Notes: generated by a model not told the origin, from the sequence alone. A stretch of 64,000 nt of DNA from Megalopta genalis (GCF_051020955.1 NW_027476113.1:124001-188000), one strand, 5' to 3'; positions 28,653 to 43,134 are shown, counted from the stretch's first letter. Numbers and translations: made by a program.

Positions 28653-30098
28653 AACAAATGAACAAATGAACAAATGAACAAATGAACAAATGAACAGATG
28701 AACAAATGAACAAATGAACAAATGAACAAATGAACAAATGAACAAATGAACAACTGAACAAATGATCAAATGATCAAATGAACGAATGAACGAATGAACG
28801 AATGAACAAATGAACAAATGAGCAAATGAACAAATGAACAAATGAACATATGAACAAATGAACAAATGAACAAATGAACAAATGAACAAATGAACAAATG
28901 AACAAGTGAACAAATGAACAAATGAAAAAATGAACTAATGAACAAATGAAGAAATGAACAAATGAACAAATGAACAAATGAACAAATGAACAAATGAACA
29001 AATGAACAAATGAACAAATGAACAAATGAACAAGTGAACAAATGAACAAATGAACAAATGAACAAATGAACAAATGAACAAATGAACAAGTGAACAAATG
29101 AACAAATGAACAAATGAAAAAATGAAAAATGAACTAATGAAGAAATGAAGAAATGAACAAATGAACAAATGATCAAATGATCAAATGAACGAATGAACGA
29201 ATGAACGAATGAACAAATGAACAAATGAACAAATGAACATATGAACAAATGAACAAATGAACAAATGAACAAATGAACAAGTGAACAAATGAACAAATGA
29301 AAAAATGAACTAATGAACAAATGAAGAAATGAACAAATGAACAAATGAACAAATGAACAAATGAACAAATGAACAAATGAACAAATGAATAAATGAACAA
29401 ATGAACAAATGAACAAATGAACAAGTGAACAAATGAACAAATGAACAAATGAACAAATGAACAAATGAACAAATGAACAAATGAACAAATGAACAAATGA
29501 ACAAGTGAACAAATGAACAAGTGAACAAATGAAAAAATGAAAAATGAACTAATGAAGAAATGAAGAAATGAACAAATGAACAAATGAACAAACGAACAAA
29601 TGAACAAACGAACAAACGAACAAACGAACAAACGAACAAATGAACAAATGAACAAATGTACAAATGAACAAATGTACAAATGAACAAATGAACAAATAAA
29701 CAAATGAACAAATGAACAAATGAACAAATGAACAAATGAACAAATGAGCAAATGAGCAAATGAACAAATGAACAAATGAACAAATGAACAAATGAACAAA
29801 TGAACAAATGAACAAATGAACAAATGAACAAATGAACAAATGAACAAATGAACAAATGAACAAATGAACAAATGAACAAATGAACAAATGAACAAATGAA
29901 CAAATGAACAAATGAACAAATGAACAAATGAACAAATGAACAAATGAACAAATGAACAAATGAACAAATGAACAAATGAACAAATGAACAAATGAACAAA
30001 TGAACAAATGAACAAATGAACAAATGAACAAATGAACAAATGAACAAATGAACAAATGAACAAATGAACAAATGAACAAATGAACAAATGAACAAATG

Positions 30099-30154
30099 AG
30101 CGAATAGGCAAATGAACGAATGAACAAATGAGCCAATAGACAATCGCGCAAATG
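30099..30154. repeat. 56-bp module (A, 9)
   Basis: AGCC/CGCG form, about 140 bp upstream of the head run of block A8. Pairs with 61559-61614. Confidence 0.9.
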
Positions 30155-30290
30155 AACAAATGAACAAATGAACAAATGAACAAATGAACAAATGAACAAA
30201 TGAACAAATGAACAAATGAACAAATGAACAAATGAACAAATGAACAAATGAACAAATGAACAAATGAACAAATGAACAAATGAACAAATG

Positions 30291-31304
30291 AACAAACGAA
30301 CAAACGAACAAACGAACAAACGAACAAACGAACAAACGATCAAATGAACAAATGAACAAATGAACGAATGAACGAATGAACAAATAACCAAATGAACAAA
30401 TGAACAAATGAACAAATGAACAAATGTACAAATGAACAAATGAACGAATGAACAGATGAGCGAATAGCCAAATGAACGAATGAACAGATGAGCGAATAGA
30501 CAATCGCACAAATGAACAAATGAACAAATGAGCAATATGAGCAAAATGAACAAATGAACAAATGAACAAATGAACGAATGAACAAATGAGCGAATGAACA
30601 AATGAGCGAATGAACAAATGAGCGAATAGACAATCGCACAAATGAGCAATATGAGCAAAATGAACAAATGAACGAATGAACAAATGAGCGAATGAACAAA
30701 TGAACAAATGAACAAATGAACAAATGAACAAATGAACAAATGAACAAATGAACAAATGAACAAATGAACAAATGAGCAAATGAACAAATGAACAAATGAA
30801 CATATGAACAAATAAACAAATGAACAAATGAACAAATGGTCAAATGAACAAATGAGCAAATGAACAAATGAACAAATGAACATATGAACAAATGAACAAA
30901 TGAACAAATGAAGAAATACACAAGTGAACAAATGAACAAGTGGACAAATGAACAAATGAACAAATGAACAAGTGAACAAATGAACAAGAGAACGAGTGAA
31001 CAAATGAACAACTGAACAAATGAACAAATGAACAAATGTACAAATGAACAAATGAACAAATGAGCAAATGAGCAAATGAACATATGAACAAATGAACAAA
31101 TGAACAAATGAACAAATGAACAAATGAACAAATGAACAAATGAACAAATGAACAAATGAACAAATGAACAAATGAACAAATGAACAAATGAACAAATGAA
31201 CAAATGAACAAATGAACAAATGAACAAATGAAAAAATGAACTAATGAACAAATGAAGAAATGAACAAATGAACAAATGAACAAATGAGCAAAATGAGCAA
31301 AAGG
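30291..31304. repeat. Higher-order block, two-step subtype II (A8)
   Basis: Six AACAAACG units, ATCAAATG, AACAAATA, and phase pairs at 30531, 30645 and 31287 (AGCAAAATG form). Paralogous to A4 at a head spacing of 13,006 bp. Last recognisable block before superunits A and B part. Confidence 0.85.
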
Positions 31305-31648
31305 AACAAATGAACAAACGAACAAATGAACAAATGAACAAATGAACAAATGAACAAATGAACAAATGTACAAATGAACAAATGAACAAATGAACAAATG
31401 AACAAATGAACAAATGAACAAAAGAACAAATGAACAAATGAACAAATGAACAAATGAACAAATGAACAAATGAACAAATGAACAAATGAACAAATGAACA
31501 AATGAACAAATGAACAAATGAACAAATGAACAAATGAACAAACGAACAAACGAACAAACGAACAAACGAACAAACGAACAAACGAACAAACGAACAAATG
31601 AACAAATGAACAAATGATCAAATGAACAAATGAACAAATGAACGAATG

Positions 31649-33793
31649 AACGATTGAACAAATGAACAAATGAACAAATGAACAAATGAACAAATGAACA
31701 AATGAACAAATGAACAAATGAACAAATGAACAAATGAACAAATGAACAAATGAACAAATGAACAAATGAACAAATGAACAAATGAACAAATGAACAAATG
31801 AACAAATGAACAAATGAACAAATGAACAAATGAACAAATGAACAAATGAACAAATGAACAAATGAACAAATGAACAAATGAACAAATGAACAAATGAACA
31901 AATGAACAAATGAACAAATGAACAAACGAACAAATGAACAAATGAACAAATGAACAAATGAACAAATGAACAAATGAACAAATGAACAAATGAGCAAATG
32001 AACAAATGAACAAATGAACAAATGAACAAATGAACAAATGAACAAATGAACAAATGAACAAATGAACAAATGAACAAATGAACAAATGGACGAATGATCA
32101 AATGAACAAACGAACAAACGAACAAACGAACAAATAAACAAATGAACTAATGAACTAATGAACAAATGTAGAAATGAACAAATGAACAAATGATCAAATG
32201 GACAAATGAACAAATGGAAAAATGAACAAATGAACAAATGAACAAATGAACAAATGAACAAATGAACAAATGAACAAATGAACAAATGAACAAATGAACA
32301 AATGAACAAATGAACAAATGAACAAATGAACAAATGAACAAATGAACAAATGAACAAATGAACAAATGAACAAATGAACAAATGAACAAATGAACAAATG
32401 AACAAATGAACAAATGAACAAATGAACAAATGAACAAATGAACAAATGAACAAATGAACAAATGAACAAATGAACAAATGAACAAATGATCAAATGAACA
32501 AATGAACAAATGAACAAATGAACAAATGAACAAATGAACAAATGAACAAATGAACAAATGAACAAATGAACAAATGAACAAATGAGCAAATGAACAAATG
32601 AACAAATGAACAAATGAACAAATGAACAAATGAACAAATGAACAAATGAACAAATGAACAAATGAACAAATGGACGAATGATCAAATGAACAAACGAACA
32701 AACGAACAAATAAACAAATGAACTAATGAACTAATGAACAAATGTAGAAATGAACAAATGAACAAATGATCAAATGGACAAATGAACAAATGGAAAAATG
32801 AACAAATGAACAAATGAACAAATGAACAAATGAACAAATGAACAAATGAACAAATGAACAAATGAACAAATGAACAAATGAACAAATGAACAAATGAACA
32901 AATGAACAAATGAACAAATGAACAAATGGACGAATGATCAAATGAACAAACGAACAAACGAACAAATGAACAAATGAACAAATGAACAAATGAACAAATG
33001 AACAAATGAACAAATGAACAAATGAACAAATGAACAAATGAACAAATGAACAAATGAACAAATGAACAAATGAACAAATGAACAAATGATCAAATGAACA
33101 AATGAACAAATGAACAAATGAACAAATGAACAAATGAACAAATGAACAAATGAACAAATGAACAAATGAACAAATGAACAAATGAACAAATGAACAAATG
33201 AACAAATGAACAAATGAACAAATGAACAAATGAACAAATGAACAAATGAACAAATGAACAAATGAACAAATGAACAAATGAACAAATGAACAAATGAACA
33301 AATGAACAAATGAACAAATGAACAAATGAACAAATGAACAAATGAACAAATGAACAAATGAACAAATGAACAAATGAACAAATGAACAAATGAACAAATG
33401 AACAAATGAACAAATGAACAAATGAACAAATGAACAAATGAACAAATGAACAAATGAACAAATGAACAAATGAACAAATGAACAAATGAACAAATGAACA
33501 AATGAACAAATGAACAAGTGAACAAATGAACAAATGAGCAAATGAACAAATGAACAAATGAACAAATGAACAAATGAATAAATGCACAAATGAACAAGTG
33601 AACAAATGAGCAACTGAACAAATAACCAAATTAACAAATAACCAAATGAACAAATGAACAAATGAACAAATGAACAAATGAACAAATGAACAAATGAACA
33701 AATGAACAAATGAACAAGTGAACAAATGAACAAATGAGCAAATGAACAAATGAACAAATGAACAAATGAACAAATGAATAAATGCACAAATGA
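31649..33793. repeat. Linker between superunits, with its own sub-repeats
   Basis: Joins superunits A and B. It carries a marker not seen elsewhere in the window, GACGAATG followed by ATCAAATG, at 32089, 32673 and 32929 (spacings 584 and 256 bp, both multiples of 8). After the first two comes a short AACAAACG run, then two AACTAATG units (from 32145 and 32721), a TAGAAATG unit and, further on, a rare 'ggaaaaatg' unit. The AACTAATG pair plus TAGAAATG also occurs at 2370 and 2906 in A and at 36445 and 36981 in B, so the linker looks derived from that part of the superunit. It ends in a long pure run (33097-33512) and a 200-bp tandem duplication. Confidence 0.75.
33097..33512. repeat. Pure run of 52 units at the end of the linker
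   Basis: Perfect units from after ATCAAATG (33089-33096) to AACAAGTG (33513-33520). It lies immediately before the 200-bp duplication that opens superunit B. Confidence 0.88.
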
Positions 33794-33850
33794 ACAAGTG
33801 AACAAATGACCAACTGAACAAATAACCAAATTAACAAATAACCAAATGAA
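33513..33850. repeat. 200-bp tandem duplication at the start of superunit B
   Basis: A group of variants (AACAAGTG, AGCAAATG, AATAAATG, CACAAATG, AACAACTG and the AACAAATA/ACCAAATT border) appears at 33513-33650 and again 200 bp later. The two differ at one base: AGCAACTG (33609-33616) against ACCAACTG (33809-33816). Window positions 1-60 match the AGC version, so the left end of the window sits in the same element. Confidence 0.85.
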
Positions 33851-33888
33851 CAAATGAACAAATGAACAAACGAACAAATGAACAAATG

Positions 33889-33944
33889 AGCGACTAGGCA
33901 AATGAACGAATGAACAAATGAGCGAATAGACAATCGCACAAATG
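33889..33944. repeat. 56-bp module (B, 1)
   Basis: Carries the same private AGCGACTA first unit as 96-151 and fixes the A-B offset at 33,793 for the start of the superunits. Confidence 0.9.
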
Positions 33945-34248
33945 AACAAATGAACAAATGAACAAATGTACAAATGAACAAATGAACAAATGAACAAATG
34001 AACAAATGAACAAATGAACAAATGAACGAATGAAGAAATGAACCAATGAACAAATGAACAAATGAAAAAATGAACAAATGAACAAGTGAACAAATGAACA
34101 AATGAAAAAATGAACAAATGAACAAGTGAACAAATGAACAAATGAACAAATGAACAAATGAACAAATGAAAAAATGAACTAATGAACAAATGAAGAAATG
34201 AACAAATGAACAAATGAACAAATGAACAAATGAGCAAATGAACAAATG

Positions 34249-34763
34249 AGCAAAATGAGCAAAAGGAACAAATGAACAAACGAACAAATGAACAAATGAA
34301 CAAATGAACAAATGAACAAATGAACAAATGAACAAATGAACAAATGAACAAATGAACAAATGAACAAATGAACAAATGAACAAATGAACAAATGAACAAA
34401 TGAACAAATGAACAAATGAACAAATGAACAAATGAACAAATGAACAAATGAACAAATGAACAAATGAACAAATGAACAAATGAACAAATGAACAAATGAA
34501 CAAATGAACAAATGAACAAATGAAGAAATGAAGAAATGAACCAATGAACAAATGAACAAATGAAAAAATGAACAAATGAACAAGTGAACAAATGAACAAA
34601 TGAAAAAATGAACAAATGAACAAGTGAACAAATGAACAAATGAACAAATGAACAAATGAACAAATGAACAAATGAAAAAATGAACTAATGAACAAATGAA
34701 GAAATGAACAAATGAACAAATGAACAAATGAACAAATGAGCAAATGAACAAATGAGCAAAATG
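34249..34763. repeat. B-specific 242-bp extra segment (region)
   Basis: From AAGAAATG/AACCAATG to the next such pair is 256 bp in A (240 to 496) but 498 bp in B (34033 to 34531). The extra sequence brings a second AGCAAAATG/AGCAAAAGG phase pair (34249-34266, besides 34755-34772), which is why the gain is 30 units plus 2 bp and not a multiple of 8. Confidence 0.8.
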
Positions 34764-34932
34764 AGCAAAAGGAACAAATGAACAAACGAACAAATGAACA
34801 AATGAACAAATGAACAAATGAACAAATGAACAAATGAACAAATGAACAAATGAACAAATGAACAAATGAACAAATGAACAAATGAACAAATGAACAAATG
34901 AACAAATGAACAAATGGACAAATGAACAAATG

Positions 34933-34988
34933 AGCGAATAGGCAAATGAACGAATGAACAAATGAGCGAATAGACAATCGCACAAATG
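34933..34988. repeat. 56-bp module (B, 2)
   Basis: Counterpart of 890-945. The offset here is 34,043, showing the extra sequence gained by B between 34.03 and 34.76 kb. Confidence 0.9.
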
Positions 34989-35372
34989 AACAAGTGAACA
35001 AATGAACAAATGATCAAATGAACAAATGAACGAATGAACAAATTGGCGAATAGACAATCGAACGAATAAACAAATGAACAAATGAACAAATGAACAAATG
35101 AACAAATGAACAAATGAACAAATGAACAAATGAACAAATGAACAAATGAACAAATGAACAAATGAACAAATGAACAAATGAACAAATGAACAAATGAACA
35201 AATGAACAAATGAACAAATGAACAAATGAACAAATGAACAAATGAACAAATGAACAAATGAACAAATGAACAAATGAACAAATGAACAAATGAACAAATG
35301 AACAAATGAACAAATGAACAAATGAACAAATGAACAAATGAACAAATGAACAAATGAACAAATGAACAAATG

Positions 35373-35476
35373 AAGAAATGAAGAAATGAAGAAATGAAGA
35401 AATGAAGAAATGAAGAAATGAAGAAATGAAGAAATGAAGAAATGAAGAAATGAAGAAATGAAGAAATGAAGAAATG
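35373..35476. repeat. Run of 13 AAGAAATG units (B)
   Basis: Exactly 13 units, as in A, at offset 34,075. Unit number is unchanged although flanking pure runs have gained or lost units. Confidence 0.95.
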
Positions 35477-36092
35477 AACAAATGAACAAATGAACAAATG
35501 AACAAATGAACAAATGAACAAATGAACAAATGAACAAATGAACAAATGAACAAATGAACAAATGAACAAATGAACAAATGAACAAATGAACAAATGAACA
35601 AATGAACAAATGAACAAATGAGCAAGTGAACAAATGAACAAATGAACAAATGATCAAATGAACAAATGAACAAATGAACAAATGAACAAATGAACAAATG
35701 AACAAATGTACAAATGAACAAATGAACAAATGAACAACTGAACAAACGAACAAATGAACAAATGAACAAATGAATGAATGAACAAATGAACAAATTAACA
35801 AATGAACAAATGCACAAATGAACAAATGAACAAATGATCAAATGAACAAATGAACGAATGAACAAATTGGCGAATAGACAATCGAACGAATGAACAAATG
35901 AACAAATGAACAACTGAACAAACGAACAAATGAACAAATGAACAAATGAACAAATGAACAAATGAACAAATGAACAAATGAACAAATGAACAAAAGAACA
36001 AATGAACAAATGAACAAATGAACAAATGAACAAATGAACAAATGAACAAATGAACAAATGAAAAAATGAACAAATGAACAAATGAACAAATG

Positions 36093-36924
36093 AACAATTG
36101 AAAAAGTGAACATGTCAACAAATGAACAAATGAACAAATGATCAAATGAACAAATGAACGAATGAACGAATGAACAAATGAACAAACGAACAAACGAACA
36201 AACGAACAAATGAACAAATGAACAAATGAACAAATGAACAAATGAACAAATGAACAAATGAACAAATGAACAAATGAACAAATGTACAAATGAACAAATG
36301 AACAAATGAACAAATGAACAAATGAACAAATGAACAAATGAACAAATGAACAAATGAACAAATGAACAATTGAAAAAGTGAACATGTCAACAAATGAACA
36401 AATGAACAAATGAACAAACGAACAAACGAACAAATGAACAAATGAACTAATGAACTAATGAACAAATGTAGAAATGAACAAATGAACAAATGAACAAATG
36501 AACAAATGAACAAATGAACAAAAGAACAAATGAACAAATGAACAAATGAACAAATGAACAAATGAACAAATGAACAAATGAACAAATGAACAAATGAAAA
36601 AATGAACAAATGAACAAATGAACAAATGAACAATTGAAAAAGTGAACATGTCAACAAATGAACAAATGAACAAATGATCAAATGAACAAATGAACGAATG
36701 AACGAATGAACAAATGAACAAACGAACAAACGAACAAACGAACAAATGAACAAATGAACAAATGAACAAATGAACAAATGAACAAATGAACAAATGAACA
36801 AATGAACAAATGTACAAATGAACAAATGAACAAATGAACAAATGAACAAATGAACAAATGAACAAATGAACAAATGAACAAATGAACAAATGAACAAATG
36901 AACAATTGAAAAAGTGAACATGTC
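36093..36924. repeat. Four 24-bp ACATGT modules (B)
   Basis: Copies at 36093, 36365, 36629 and 36901 (spacings 272, 264, 272). The first spacing is one 8-bp unit shorter than in A; otherwise the order matches. Confidence 0.9.
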
Positions 36925-37404
36925 AACAAATGAACAAATGAACAAATGAACAAACGAACAAACGAACAAATGAACAAATGAACTAATGAACTAATGAACA
37001 AATGTAGAAATGAACAAATGAACAAATGAACAAATGAACAAATGAACAAATGAACAAATGAACAAATGAACAAATGAACAAATGAACAAATGAACAAATG
37101 AACAAATGAACAAATGAACAAATGAACAAATGAACAAATGAACAAATGAACAAATGAACAAATGAACAAATGAACAAATGAACAAATGAACAAATGAACA
37201 AATGAACAAATGAACAAATGAACAAATGAACAAATGAACAAATGAACAAATGAACAAATGAACAAATGAACAAATGAACAAATGAACAAATGAACAAAAG
37301 AACAAATGAACAAATGAACAAATGAACAAATGAACAAATGAACAAATGAACAAATGAACAAATGAACAAATGAACAAATGAACAAATGAACAAATGAACA
37401 AATG

Positions 37405-37460
37405 AGCGAATAGGCAAATGAACGAATGAACAAATGAGCCAATAGACAATCGCGCAAATG
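37405..37460. repeat. 56-bp module (B, 3)
   Basis: Counterpart of 3330-3385, with the trailing GACAAATG kept. Confidence 0.9.
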
Positions 37461-39014
37461 GACAAATGAACAAATGAACAAATGAACAAATGAACAAATG
37501 AACAAATGAACAAATGAACAAATGAACAAATGAACAAATGAACAAATGAACAAATGAACAAATGAACGAATGAACAAATGAACAAATGAACAAATGAACA
37601 AATGAACAAATGAACAAATGAACAAATGAACAAATGAACAAATGAACAAATGAACAAATGAACAAATGAACAAATGAACAAATGAACAAATGAACAAATG
37701 AACAAAAGAACAAATGAACGAATGAACAAATGAACAAATGAACAAATGAACAAATGAACAAATGAACAAATGAACAAGTGAACAAATGAACAAATGAACA
37801 AATGAACAAATGAACAAATGAACAAATGAACAAATGAACAAATGAACAAATGAACAAATGAACAAATGAGCAAAATGAGCAAAAGGAACAAAGGAACAAA
37901 TGAACAAATGAACAAATGAACAAATAAACAAATGTACAAATGAACAAATGAACAAATGAACAAATGAACAAATGAACAAATGAACAAATGAACGAATGAA
38001 CAAATGAACAAATGAACAAATGAACAACTGAACAAACGAACAAATGAACAAATGAACAAATGAATAAATGAACAAATGAACAAATGAACAAATGAACAAA
38101 TGCAGAAATGAACAAATGAACAAATGATCAAATGAACAAATGAACGAATGAACAAATTGGCGAATAGACAATCGAACGAATGAACAAATGAACAACTGAA
38201 CAAACGAACAAATGAACAAATGAACAAATGAACAAATGAACAAATGAACAAATGAACAAAAGAACAAATGAACAAATGAACAAATGAACAAATGAACAAA
38301 TGAACAAATGAACAAACGAACAAACGAACAAACGAACAAATGAACAAATGAACAAATGATCAAATGAACAAATGAACGAATGAACGAATGAACAAATAAC
38401 CAAATGAACAAATGAACAAATGAACAAATGAACAAATGAACAAATGAACAAATGAACAAATGAACAAATGAACAAATGAACAAATGAACAAATGAACAAA
38501 GGATCAAATGAACAAATGAACAAATGAACAAATGAACAAATGAACAAATGAACAAATGAACAAATGAACAAATGAACAAATGAACAAATGAACAAATGAA
38601 CAAATGAACAAATGAACAAATGAACAAATGAACAAATGAACAAATGAACAAATGAACAAATGAACAAATGAACAAATGAACAAATGAACAAATGAACAAA
38701 TGAACAAATGAACAAATGAAAAAATGAACAAATGAACAAATGAGCAAATGAACAAATGAACAAATGAACATATGAACAAATGAACAAATGAACAAATGAA
38801 GAAATACACAAGTGAACAAATGAAGAAATACACAAGTGAACAAATGAACAAGTGAACAAATGAACAAATGAACAAGTGAACAAGTGAACAAATGAACAAA
38901 TGAACAAATGAACAAATGAACAAATGAACAAATGAACAAATGAACAAATGAACAAATGAACAAATGAACAAATGAACAAATGAACAAATGAACAAATGAA
39001 CAAATGAACAAATG

Positions 39015-39534
39015 AGCGAATAGGCAAATGAACGAATGAACAAATGAGCCAATAGACAATCGCGCAAATGGACAAATGAACAAATGAACAAATGAACAAA
39101 TGAACAAATGAACAAATGAACAAATGAACAAATGAACAAATGAACAAATGAACAAATGAACAAATGAACAAATGAACAAATGAACATATGAACAAATGAA
39201 CAAATGAACAAATGAACAAATGAGCGAATAGGCAAATGAACGAATGAACAAATGAGCCAATAGACAATCGCGCAAATGGACAAATGAACAAATGAACAAA
39301 TGAACAAATGAACAAATGAACAAATGAACAAACGAACAAACGAACAAACGAACAAACGAACAAACGAACAAATGAACAAACGAACAAATGAACGAATGAA
39401 CGAATGAACAAATGAACGAATGAACAAATGAACAAATGAACAAATGAACAAATGAACAAATGAACAAATGAACAAATGAGCGAATAGGCAAATGAACGAA
39501 TGAACAAATGTGCCAATAGACAATCGCGCAAATG
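39015..39534. repeat. Cluster of three 56-bp modules (B, 4-6)
   Basis: Copies at 39015, 39223 and 39479 with the same spacing as in A. The third has TGCCAATA in place of AGCCAATA: A-to-T at 39511 (A has A at 5428). It is the only full copy with that change. Confidence 0.9.
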
Positions 39535-42500
39535 GACAAATGAACAAATGAACAAATGAACAAATGAACAAATGAACAAATGAACAAATGAACAAATGAA
39601 CAAATGAACAAATGAACAAATGAACAAATGAACAAATGAAGAAATGAACAAATGAACAAATGAACAAATGAACAAATGAACAAATGAACAAATGAACAAA
39701 TGAACAAATGAACAAATGAACAAATGAACAAATGAACAAATGAACAAATGAACGAATGAACAAATGAACAAATGAACAAATGAACAAGTGAACAAATGAA
39801 CAAATGAACAAATGAACAAATGAACAAATGAACAAATGAAGAAATGAACAAATGAACCAATGAACAAATGAGCAACATGAGCAAAAGGAACAAATGAACA
39901 AATGAACAAATGAACAAATGAACAAATGAACAAATGAACAAATGAACAAATGAACAAATGAACAAATGAACAAATGAACAAATGAACAAATGAACAAATG
40001 AACAAATGAACAAATGAACGAATGAACAAATGAACAAAGGAACAAATGAACAAACGAACAAATGAACAAACGAACAAATGAACAAATGAACAAATGAACA
40101 AATGAACAAATGAACAAATGAACAAATGAACAAATGAACAAATGAACAAATGAACAAATGAACAAATGAACAAATGAACAAATGAACAAATGAACAAATG
40201 AACAAATGAACAAATGAACAAATGAACAAATGAACAAATGAACATATGAACAAATGAACAAATGAACAAATGAACAAATGAACAAATGAACAAATGAACA
40301 AATGAACAAATGAACAAATGAACAAATGAACAAATGAACAAATGAACAAATGAACAAATGAACAAATGAACAAATGAACAAATGAACAAATGAACAAATG
40401 AACAAATGAACAAATGAACAAACGAACAAACGAACAAACGAACAAACGAACAAATGAACAAATGATCAAATGAACAAATGAACGAATGAACGAATGAACG
40501 AATGAACAAATAACCAAATGAACAAATGAACAAATGAACAAATGAACAAATGAACAAATGAACAAATGAACAAATGAACAAATGAACAAATGAGCAAATG
40601 AACAAATGAACAAATGAACATATGAACAAACGAACAAACGAGCAAACGAACAAACGAACAAATGAACAAATGAACAAATGAACAAATGAACAAGTGAACA
40701 AATGAACAAACGAACAAACGAACAAACGAACAAATGAACAAATGAACAAATGATGAAATGAACAAATGAACAAATGAACAAATGAACAAATGAACGAATG
40801 AACGAATGAACAAATAACCAAATGAACAAATGAACAAATGAACAAATGAACAAATGAACAAATGAACAAATGAACAAATGAACAAATGAGCAAATGAACA
40901 AATGAACAAATGAACATATGAACATATGAACAAATGAGCAAATGAACAAATGAACAAATGAACAAATGAACAAATGAACAAATGAACAAATGAACGAATG
41001 AACAAATGAGCCAATAGATAATCGCGCAAATGAACAAATGAACAAATGAACAAATGAACAAATGAACAAATGAACAAATGAACAAATGAACAAATGAACA
41101 AATGAACAAATGAACAAATGAACAAATGAACAAATGAACAAATGAACAAATGAACAAATGAACAAATGAACAAATGAACAAATGAACAAATGAACAAATG
41201 AACAAATGAACAAATGAACAAATGAACAAATGAACAAATGAACAAATGAACAAATGAACAAATGAACAAATGAACAAATGAACAAATGAGCAAATGAACA
41301 AATGAACAAATGAACGAATGAACAAATGAGCGAATGAACAAATGAACAAATGAACAAATGAACAAATGAACAAATGAACAAATGAACAAATGAACAAATG
41401 AACAAATGAACAAATGAACAAATGAACAAATGAACAAATGAACAAATGAACAAATGAACAAATGAACAAATGAACAAATGAACAAATGAACAAATGAACA
41501 AATGAACAAATGAACAAATGAACAAATGAACAAATGAACAAATGAACAAATGAATAAATGAACAAATGAACAAATGAACAAATGAACAAGTGAACAAATG
41601 AACAAATGAACAAATGAACAAATGAACAAATGAACAAATGAACAAATGAACAAATGAACAAATGAACAAATGAACAAATGAACAAATGAACAAATGAACA
41701 AATGAACAAATGAACAAATGAACAAATGAACAAATGAACAAATGAACAAATGAACAAATGAACAAATGAACAAATGAACAAGTGAACAAATGAACAAATG
41801 AACAAATGAAAAAATGAAAAATGAACTAATGAAGAAATGAAGAAATGAACAAATGAACAAATGATCAAATGATCAAATGAACGAATGAACGAATGAACGA
41901 ATGAACAAATGAACAAATGAGCAAATGAACAAATGAACAAATGAACATATGAACAAATGAACAAATGAACAAATGAACAAATGAACAAGTGAACAAATGA
42001 ACAAATGAAAAAATGAACTAATGAACAAATGAAGAAATGAACAAATGAACAAATGAACAATTGAACAAATGAACAAATGAACAAATGAACAAATGAACAA
42101 ATGAACAAATGAACAAATGAATAAATGAACAAATGAACAAATGAACAAATGAACAAGTGAACAAATGAACAAATGAACAAATGAACAAATGAACAAATGA
42201 ACAAGTGAACAAATGAACAAATGAACAAATGAAAAAATGAAAAATGAACTAATGAAGAAATGAAGAAATGAACAAATGAACAAATGAACAAACGAACAAA
42301 TGAACAAATGAACAAATGAACAAACGAACAAACGAACAAACGAACAAACGAACAAATGAACAAATGAACAAATGTACAAATGAACAAATGAACAAATAAA
42401 CAAATGAACAAATGAACAAATGAACAAATGAACAAATGAGCAAATGAGCAAATGAAAATATGAACAAATGAACAAATGAACAAATGAACAAATGAACAAA

Positions 42501-43134
42501 TGAACAAATGAACAAATGAACAAATGAACAAATGAACAAATGAACAAATGAACAAATGAACAAATGAACAAATGAACAAATGAACAAATGAACAAATGAA
42601 CAAATGAACAAATGAACAAATGAACAAATGAACAAATGAACAAATGAACAAACGAACAAATGAACAAATGAACAAATGAACAAACGAACAAACGAACAAA
42701 CGAACAAACGAACAAATGAACAAATGAACAAATGTACAAATGAACAAATGAACAAATAAACAAATGAACAAATGAACAAATGAACAAATGAACAAATGAG
42801 CAAATGAGCAAATGAACATATGAACAAATGAACAAATGAACAAATGAACAAATGAACAAATGAACAAATGAACAAATGAACAAATGAACAAATGAACAAA
42901 TGAACAAATGAACAAATGAACAAATGAACAAATGAACAAACGAACAAATGAACAAATGAACAAATGAACAAACGAACAAACGAACAAACGAACAAACGAA
43001 CAAATGAACAAATGAACAAATGAACAAATGAACAAATGAACAAATGAACAAATGAACAAATGAACAAATGAACAAATGAACAAATGAACAAATGAACAAA
43101 TGAACAAATGAACAAATGAACAAATGAACAAATG

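Larger units (their letters stand above)
1..31648. repeat. Superunit A (left copy of a ~31-34 kb repeat)
   Basis: Landmarks in this stretch recur in the same order in superunit B. Examples: the 56-bp module at 96 pairs with 33889, the 13-unit AAGAAATG tract at 1298 with 35373, the block heads at 9138 and 17331 with 43181 and 51430, and the block head at 30337 with 61797. The left edge lies at or beyond the window start. The right edge is where the two copies part: A reads AACGATTG at 31649-31656 where B has AACGAATG followed by AACAAATA. Contains nine full 56-bp modules, eight block heads and one 2.71-kb tandem duplication not seen in B. Confidence 0.85.
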
